A stretch of DNA of 64,000 nt from Ovis canadensis (Eukaryota; Chordata; Mammalia; Artiodactyla; Bovidae), in the NCBI RefSeq assembly GCF_042477335.2, contig NC_091251.1, forward strand, positions 92,333,501 through 92,397,500. The letters run 5' to 3'. Shown here piece by piece: positions 56,485 to 64,000 of this stretch (position 1 is the first letter of the stretch; every line of letters starts with the position of its first letter). The notes below the pieces were generated by a model, which was given only the letters and a program-made list of their open reading frames with translations, had not been told where the DNA came from and did no database searches. The position numbers were made by a program, and so were the translations under genes.

Positions 56485-56837
56485 CTAGCATACAACCGAT
56501 GATTATTGGCTCCATCTAGGGAAAATCTTCCATACAGTGGACCACATATCTTGGTTTGCCAGGGAATCTTGATAAACACATACTGTCCCCAGTGCAATTA
56601 AAATAGTCCCTTTCAATTTCAAAAGCATCTCAGTTTGGACCAATGTGATCATTTTGTCAAGGGTAATGTGAGAATATATTAATTGCTGCATGTTTTGTGG
56701 TAGTGAGGAACTGACAGCAATTTAGGTGTTCATCCTTTGGGGAACAGGTAACTAAGAAAAAATTAAAACATAGATGCACTGAATAATCACACACAAAGTA
56801 ACAGCTTTAAAATATAATGTTGCTATTAATAATATGT

Positions 56838-56962
56838 GTGTATGCATGCTCAGTCATGTCCAACTCTCTTGCGACCACATGGACTGCAGCCCACCAGGCT
56901 CCTCCATCCATGGGATTTCCCAGGCAAGAGTACTGGACTGGGTTGCCATTTCCCTCTCCAAT
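56838..56962 (-). mobile_element. Bov-A monomer SINE
   Basis: gcatgctcagtcatgtccaa to tgccatttccctctcc, with aataat on both sides. Confidence 0.85.
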
Positions 56963-57137
56963 AATATAAAATCTTCTTAAAAACATGTCTACGTGGAACA
57001 GTGTTATCTATTTACAAAAATGTATACATATTTAAGACACATTATCTGTGGGGGAGGGATAGAAGATAAAGCTTAGGAATGAAAACCAAAAGGGACTTTG
57101 AACCTACTGATGAGGACAATTTATTATGGAGCTGAAG

Positions 57138-58868
57138 TTGCAGTCATTCAGTTGCTTAGTCGTGTCTGACTCTTTGCAAACCCAAGCACGCCAGGCTTCC
57201 CTGTCCATCACCATCTCCTGGAGCTTACTCAAACTCATGTCCATTGAGTCGGTGATGCCATCCAATCATCATGTTCTCTGTCATCTCCTCCTCCTCCTGC
57301 CTTCAACCTTTCTGGGATCAGGGTCTTTTCTAATGACTTGTCTCTTCACATCAGGTGGCCAAAATATTGGAGCTTCAGCTTCAGCATCAGTCCTTCCAAT
57401 GAATATTCAGGACTGATTTCCTTTAGGTTTGACTGGCTTCATCTCTCTGCAGTCCAAGGGACTCTCAAGAGTCTTCTCCAACACCACACTTCAAAAGCAT
57501 CAATTCTTTAGTGCTCAGCCTTATTTATGGTCCAACTCTCACATCCATACATGACTAATGGAAAAACCACAGCTTTGACTATACAGACTTTTGTTGGCAA
57601 ATGTCTCTGGTTTTTAATCTGCTCTCTAGGTTTGTCAAACTTTTCTTCCAAGGAGGAAGCATCTTTTCATTTCATGGCTGTAGTTACCATCTGCAGTGAT
57701 TTGGGAGCCCAAGAAAATAAAAATAAAATAAAATAAATAAAAACAACACACAGATTGTTTCCCCATCTATTTTGCCATGAAGTGATGGGACCAGATGCCA
57801 TGAGCTTAGTTTTCTGAATGTTGAGCTTTAGGCCAGCTTTTTCACTTTCCTCTTTCAATCTAGAGGATCCTTAGTTCCTCTTCGCTTTCTGCCATAAGGG
57901 TGGGGTCATTTGCATATCTGAGTTTACTGAAATTTCTCCCTGCAATCTTAATTCCAGCTTGTGCTTCATCCAGCCCAGCATTTCGCATGATGTACTCTGC
58001 ATATAAGTTAAATAAGCAGGGTGACAATATATATAGCCCTGACATACTCCATTCCCAATTTGGAACCAGTCTGTTGTTCCATGTCTGGTTCTAACTGTTG
58101 CTTCTTGACCTGCATACAGATTTCTCAGGAAGCAGGTAAGGTGGGCCTGGTATTCCCATGTCTTGAAGAATTTCCCACAGTTTGTTGTGATCCACACAGT
58201 CAAAGGCTTTGGCGTAGTCACTGAAGCAGAAATAGATGTTTTTCTGGAATTCCCTTGCTTTTTCTATGATCCAACGGATGTTGACAATTTGATCTCTGGT
58301 TCCTCTGCCTTTTCTAAATCCATCTTGAACATCTGGAAGTTCTTGGTTCATGTACTGCTGAAGCCTGGCTTGGAGAATTTTGAGCATTACTTTGCTAACA
58401 TGTGAGATGAGTGTAATTGTGCGGTAGTTTGAGCATTTTTTGGCATTGCCTTTCTTTAGGACTGGAATAAAAATTGACCTTTTTGAGTCCTGTTGCCACT
58501 GCTGAGTTTTTCAAATTTGCTGGCATGTTGAGTACAGCACTTTCACAGCATCATCTTTTAGGATTTGAAATAGCTCAACTGGAATTCCATGACCTCCACT
58601 AGCTTCGTTTGTAATGATCCTTCCTAAGGCCAACTTGACTTTGCACTCCAGGATGTCTGGCTCTAGGTGAGTGATCACACCATCATGGTTACCTGGGTTT
58701 TTAAGATCTTTTTTTGTATAGTTCTTCTGTGTATTCTTGCCACCTCTTCTTAGTATCTTCTGCTTCTGTTAGGTCCATACAGTTTGTGTCCTTTATTGTG
58801 CCCATCTCTGCATGAAAAGTTCCCTGGTATCTCTAATTTTCTTGAAGAGATCTCTAGTCTTTCCCATG
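57138..58868 (-). mobile_element. BovB LINE, older and diverged
   Basis: About 1.7 kb antisense, from the 3' part (cagtcattcagttgcttagt) to the endonuclease/RT linker region at gagatctctagtctttccca. The minus-strand RT pieces (GFRKGRGTRDQIVN, SDYAKAFDCVD) are broken. An A-rich aaaataaaat expansion lies at 57715-57742. An Asn replaces the first Asp-preceding Ala-Asp context (YANDPT in place of YADDTT), so the RT active site is lost. Confidence 0.95.
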
Positions 58869-59220
58869 GAGCTGAAGGGTATTAATTAAATCAGTACTTG
58901 GCATCTACTATCCAAAAGCAGTTGAGGGGAGATGGAGAAAGAAAAAGACAGGGACTCAACAGACTTTTTAAAAAGTGAACAAATGAAGACATACTCTATA
59001 GTGAACCCTGGTAATAATGCGCCAATAAATTTTTTAAAATGGATTTCTTGGTCTCTAATTTGGAGGAGAAGTTTAAGCACAAATGGCATAAGAATGACAC
59101 CATCATATGACTGGGAGAGAAAGAAAGAGGGTCTAGTTTAAGAGCTTTGTAAAATGAAGCAAGAAATGTCTCCTTGGGGCCTCTTCCTGTCTCCAGGTTT
59201 GGATCTTGAGCTTATTTACA
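58869..59220. other. SYNJ2BP intron 1, unassigned
   Basis: No gene or named repeat is recognised. Confidence 0.5.
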
Positions 59221-59224
59221 AATA

Positions 59225-59475
59225 AGACCAGCAACTAACAGTTATTGTTTACCAGGTATAATGCCATGCACCCTACATACATTATCCCATTTAATCTTCC
59301 CAATAAACACATGAAGAGGTTATCACACTGTACAGATGAACTTAAAAGGGTAAGGCATGAAGAGATTAAGTAACTTTTTAAAAGGTAACACAGCTAATTC
59401 TTTGTAAAGCTCAGACACTAAGTTCGGATGTTTGATTGCTAAGGATAAGTTTTTAACCATTTTGCTATGCTGTAT
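59225..59475 (+). repeat. MIR, long copy
   Basis: ttgtttaccaggtataatgc, cattatcccatttaatcttc and gagattaagtaactttttaa span most of the MIR consensus. Confidence 0.85.
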
Positions 59476-60029
59476 CTTTGTAGGAAATATGAACAACTGC
59501 GTTAGAAAAAAAGTTTGCATAAACCAACTTGTTTTGGGGGCTGGCATGAATAAGCAATGTTGGGATAATGACTATAGAACAGTCCTCAAGTATAATATAT
59601 TCCAAAGGAAGAATTGGTTATTCTTGAGTTGTTACCTCAGTCAGGAACCCTATTGCTTACTATCATGACAGAGAAGGGAAAATCTTTCATTTCATTCAGA
59701 TTCTTCTCTTTAAAATCTAAACATTATAAAGTAAAAGAGCAGTGTTTCACAATCTGTTATTCTGGAAAAAAATAATTCATTACAATGAAACAAAATAGTC
59801 CATTAACACCAATGATGATAGCCACATGTTGAGTTATGAACACTAGATGAACAAATATTCTACCTTCCCCCTATCTACCTGAAGGTTTTTCTATCCCAAG
59901 ATAATCTCAATAATTTTCCCTAGATACCAGTCAAGCTCTATTGGTCACACAACCCACTATTCATTTAATCATTTCATGGCAAAATATATGTAGCATAAAA
60001 TCAAGCTCTAAAGGACAAACAACTTACTG
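59476..60029. other. SYNJ2BP intron 1, unassigned
   Basis: No gene or named repeat is recognised. Confidence 0.5.
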
Positions 60030-62345
60030 TTTGTTTAAAGGTAAAATATATACAACACAATATTTAACACTTTAACCATTTTAAAGAGTACGATTCAGTG
60101 ACATTAAGTACATTCACAATGTTGTGCAACCATCACCATTGTCCATATCTGCAACTTTTTCATCATATCAAAGAGAAGTCTCCATCCATTAAATGTCTCA
60201 CTCTCCCCTTTACCTGGTAACCTCTATTATACATTCTGTCACTGTGAGTTTGCCTATTCTATTTACCCCATATAAGTGGAACTAGACAAATTTGTTCATT
60301 GTGTCTTGCTTATTCCACAAAATAGGTCTTCCAAATTCATTCATGTTGTATGATGTATGAGAATTTCATTCCTTTTAAAGGATGACTAATGTTCCATTGC
60401 ATGTACATACCACGTTTTGTTTAGTCAACTGTCAATGGACACTTGGTTGTTTTCGTATTTTTGCTACTGTGAATAATGCTACTATGAACACTGGTATACA
60501 AGTGTCTGAGTTTCTGCTTTCAATTCTTTGGGGTATATATCTGGAACTGAATTGCTGATCACATGGTAATTCTATGTTCAACAATCTGAGGAACTGCCCA
60601 ACTGTTTTCTATCACAGATGTACCACATTTTACATTCCAAAAAGCATTGCCTATGGGTTCCAATTTATCCACCTCCTCATCGATGCTTATCATCTTCATT
60701 TTGGGGGTGGGGATGGGGTTTAGGATAATTAGTCATTCTGATTAATGTGAAGTGGTATCTCACTGTGATTTTGATTTCCCAAAGGCTAGGGATGTTAAAA
60801 ATCTTTTCACAAGTTTATTGCCCATTTATGTATCTTCGTTAAAGAACTGTCTCAAGGTCTTATTTTTGAATGAGGTTGTTTTGAAAGGTCTTTATGTATA
60901 CTGGTATTAATTCAGTATCAGATACATGATTTGCAAATATCTTCTCCCATTCTGTGGGTTATCTTTTACTCTCTTTATAGTCTCTTTTGAGTCGTAAAAT
61001 TATTCATTTTGGTAAAACCCAATTAATTTTTTTCTTCTGTGCCTGTGTATCTGGTGTCACATTAACAATATCATCAGTGAATGTAATGTCATAAAAAATG
61101 TTTCCTATCTCTTCTTCTAAGAGTTTAGTCTTAGCTCTCATATTCAAGTAGTTGATGCATTTTTAGTTAATTTTTGTATAAAATGTAAGGCAAGGATCCA
61201 AATTCGTTCTTTTGCATGTGGATATCCAGTTTTCCCAACATAATTTGTTGAAAAAACTGTCTTTCCCCTCACTGAATAGTGGTGGTATCCTTTCAAAAAT
61301 CATTTGACCATATATGAGGAGGCTTATTTCTGTTCTCTATTCTACCCCACAGCGCTATACATCTGCTCTTATGTTGGCACCACAGTGTTCTGAATATTGT
61401 AATTTTCAGTAAGTTTTGAAATCAGGAAGTTGTGAGTCCCTTAACACTGTTCTTTGTTTTCAAGACTGCTTTGGCTATTAGGGGGTCCTCTGAGATTTTA
61501 TATGAATATTAGGATGGGATTTTTTTATTTCTGTAAAAAGGCAGATGAGATTTTGATAAATACTGAGTTTGGAGATCACTTTGGATAGTGTTGTCACTTT
61601 AACAATATTAACTCTTCTAATCCATGAACATGGAATACCTTTCCACTTATTTATGCCTTTAATTTCTTTTAGTCAAATTTTGTAGTTTTCAATGTACAAG
61701 TTATTGTCTCATTAGTTATTTCTAAGTATTTTATTATTCTTAATGATATTATAAATGGAAATGTTTACTTAATATCCCTTTCAAATTGCTCATGTATGGA
61801 AACTCAACTAATTTTGTGTTGATTTTGTATCTTGCAACTTTGCCAAGTTTGCTATTAATTCTGAGGTTTTTTTTGGTGGAACCTTTAGAATTTTTTACAC
61901 ATAAGACTGTACCATTTGTGAACAGAGACAATTTACTTCTTCCTTTCCAATTTCCTGTTGGATAGAATTTCCAACACCATCTTGAACAGAAGTGATGAAC
62001 CCAAGCATACTGTCTTGTTCTGGATCTTAGAAGAAAAGTTTCTTATACCAAGTATGATGTATCCATATATGGATTCTTCATATATGACCTTTATCATGTT
62101 GAGGAAATTTCCTTCTATTCCTACTTTGCTGAGTGGTTTTAACATGGAAAAGTGTTTAACATGGAAAGGAAATTTTCTCAAATCCTTTTTCTATATGTTG
62201 GGATGATAATGTGGGCTCTTTTTCATTCATTCTATTAATATGGTGTACCATATCAACCGATTTTCTTATATTGAACCATCTTTGCATTCTTGGAATAAAC
62301 TGCACTTTGTCATGGTATATAATCCTCTTAAAAGGCTGCTGAATT
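60030..62345 (-). mobile_element. Old L1, 2.3 kb, antisense
   Basis: It starts at the L1 3' UTR (cattttaaagagtacgattc, caaccatcaccattgtccat) and runs through ORF2 (aggataattagtcattctg, tggtattaattcagtatcag) to the RT region near 61,760-62,180. There the minus strand keeps the LFTNGTVLCVKN remnant of the FADD motif. Stops are frequent. Confidence 0.85.
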
Positions 62346-62997
62346 AAAACCTTGTAGCTCTGTAATCACCATAGCTTTCTAAAGAAAAATTTTGAGTTAA
62401 TACCACAAGGTGTAAGGCCCAAACAGAGTCTAGCAGCTTCACTGGCTGGATGAAATGAGGATCAAAGTTTTGGGAGGGTGAGACTGCTGGAAGTTAGTTC
62501 TGGAAGGGCAAAGTTCTGGAAAGAAAGAAGCTAGACCAAAAAAAAGAGAGTACAAGAGAGAGTGCCAGGTATTCGCATGAGTCTACTGAGAGGCCATGTA
62601 TCCATTAAGTGAAACTCCACAAGGCTAGACAAATAAAAACTAGTAGCAGGCTAAGCAATTCTCAAAAGTTAACACAAGGTAGAGAGACTTTTAACCAACC
62701 AGAATCAAAATCCTCAGTGATATACTAGGAAATTCAGTGGCAACCCACTTAGAACATTTGGAGGGTTCAACTGTCCCTGAAGTGAATGCTACTTTAGATT
62801 CACCCTAGAAAAGTTTATAAACAGTCCTAAAGAGGTAAAACTGACCTGCAAGTTACTTAACTGCTTACCAAAACAAATTCAACAATGTAATACTAGAAAT
62901 GTTAATGCAACAAAACAAAATGCAGACACTGAGCAATGTAACCAGTCACAACATCCACAATCTAATTAAAAACTTTTAACATGCTGAGAAGAAAACA
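62346..62997. other. SYNJ2BP intron 1, unassigned
   Basis: No gene or named repeat is recognised. Confidence 0.5.
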
Positions 62998-63433
62998 AGG
63001 TTCCATCTAGTCAAAGCTATGGTTTTTCCAGTAGTCATATATGGATGTGAGAGTTGGACCATAAAGAACGCTGAGCACTGAAGACCTGATGCTTTCGAAC
63101 CATGGTGCTGAGAAGAGTCCTGAGAGTCCTTTGGATAGCAAGGAGATCAAAGCAGTCAATACAAAAAGAAATCAACCCTGAATACTCATTGGAAGTACTG
63201 ATGCTGAAGCTGAAACTCCAATACTTTTGGCCACTTGATGCAAAGAGCTGACTCTCTGGAAAAAACCCTGATGTTGGGAAAGACTGAGGGCAGGAGGAGA
63301 AGTAGGCAACAGAGAATGAGATAGTTGGATGGCTTCATCAACTCAATGGTCATTAGTTTGAGCAAACTCTGGAAGATAGTGAAGGACAGGGAAGTCTGGA
63401 GTGCTGCAGTCCATGGGGTTGCAAAACAAGGAA
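62998..63433 (+). mobile_element. BovB LINE fragment, diverged
   Basis: ccatctagtcaaagctatgg to ctgcagtccatggggttgca covers the end of ORF2 without the terminal actgaactga. It is frameshifted. Confidence 0.9.
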
Positions 63434-63611
63434 AGAAGGAAACATGACCTAGAATCAAGAAAAAAAATTGGTCAAGAGAAAGAGAATCCGAAATACGAAA
63501 CTAGCAGGCAATGATGTTTAAAAGGCTATTACAACTATGTGAAAATAAAGGAAGTCAAACATAATGAGAAAATGGAAGTTTTTCCCTCAAATATTGAAGT
63601 TGCCTTCATTT

Positions 63612-63815
63612 TGAGCTGATTTTTTTGTGTGGCATAAAACAGCAGTCCAGTTCCATTCTTTAGCATTCAGTTTTTCCAGTATCATTATTGAAGATATAAA
63701 TGATACATTTATCATTCCTCGACTGTATAGTCTTAGCTCCTCTGTCACAGATTAACCGATCATATGCATATGGGTTTACTCTCTGGACTTTATCCTGTTC
63801 TATTGATCTGTGTGT
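63612..63815 (-). mobile_element. Old L1 ORF2 fragment
   Basis: tccagttccattctttagca, cattattgaagatataaatg and ctgttctattgatctgtgtg are antisense L1 phrases. Confidence 0.6.
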
Positions 63816-64000
63816 TAAAATGGAAGTTTTTTTTTAGGAAAACGAAACTAATAAGTTTAAAAACTACATATCTGAAAGGAAAAATACACTAGATGTGAAT
63901 GACAACAGATATGATACCACAGGAGAAAAGATAAGTGAAAAGATAAGTGTAGGGAAACCACAGTAACACGTGGGATAATGGCACATGGTTCAATACACAT
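63816..64000. other. Unassigned window end
   Basis: No gene or named repeat is seen. SYNJ2BP intron 1 presumably continues beyond. Confidence 0.4.

Noticed and set aside
52351..64000. SYNJ2BP exon 1
   Set aside because: No minus-strand segment encoding the expected N-terminus with a phase-1 donor, and no CpG island, was seen.
1..64000. CRISPR arrays, bacterial operons, tRNA or rRNA genes
   Set aside because: None is present. tRNA-like box sequences belong to the heads of Bov-tA, CHR and MIR SINEs.

Overview
The window is mammalian, and specifically ruminant (bovid-type), nuclear DNA. The evidence is its repeat content: many BovB (RTE) LINE copies, the SINEs Bov-tA and Bov-A2, cetartiodactyl CHR-type tRNA-derived SINEs and young ruminant L1 3' ends, over a layer of ancient MIR, MER5, MaLR and old L1 fossils. 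Species cannot be fixed by eye. There is no bacterial or organellar sequence and no CpG island.

One host gene is recognisable: SYNJ2BP (synaptojanin-2-binding protein, OMP25), on the minus strand. Three of its four coding exons are present with canonical splice sites and matching phases: exon 2 (52214-52350), exon 3 (43207-43302) and terminal exon 4 with the stop codon (40472-40612). Together they encode residues 23-145 of a 145-residue tail-anchored PDZ protein of the mitochondrial outer membrane. Exon 1 and the promoter must lie above 64000. The 3' UTR runs below 40472 to an end I cannot fix.

Layout. 1-9.9 kb: BovB, L1, CHR and Bov-tA pieces, including a head-to-head inverted duplication of an L1/BovB composite (6.5-7.6 kb). 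10.4-13.7 kb: three L1 3' ends in tandem, the first with a 599-codon open ORF2 remnant. 13.7-16.1 kb: two unassigned stretches around SINEs. 16.1-23.9 kb: a BovB cluster containing a nearly full-length copy and a tail-to-tail pair. 24.4-26.9 kb: an old L1. 28-38 kb: SINE-rich DNA, many copies with readable target-site duplications. 38-52.4 kb: the SYNJ2BP 3' part, whose introns hold a full-length dead mariner and a short TIR element. 52.4-64 kb: SYNJ2BP intron 1 with SINEs, BovB and a 2.3-kb old L1.

The items most worth a second look are (a) a decayed copy of SYNJ2BP exon 3 about 0.5 kb from the real exon, (b) a 45-codon single-span membrane ORF in the last SYNJ2BP intron on the gene strand, and (c) the inverted L1/BovB duplication. 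I found no new multi-gene system. Repeat boundaries are by eye, usually within 5-20 bases unless a target-site duplication fixes them.
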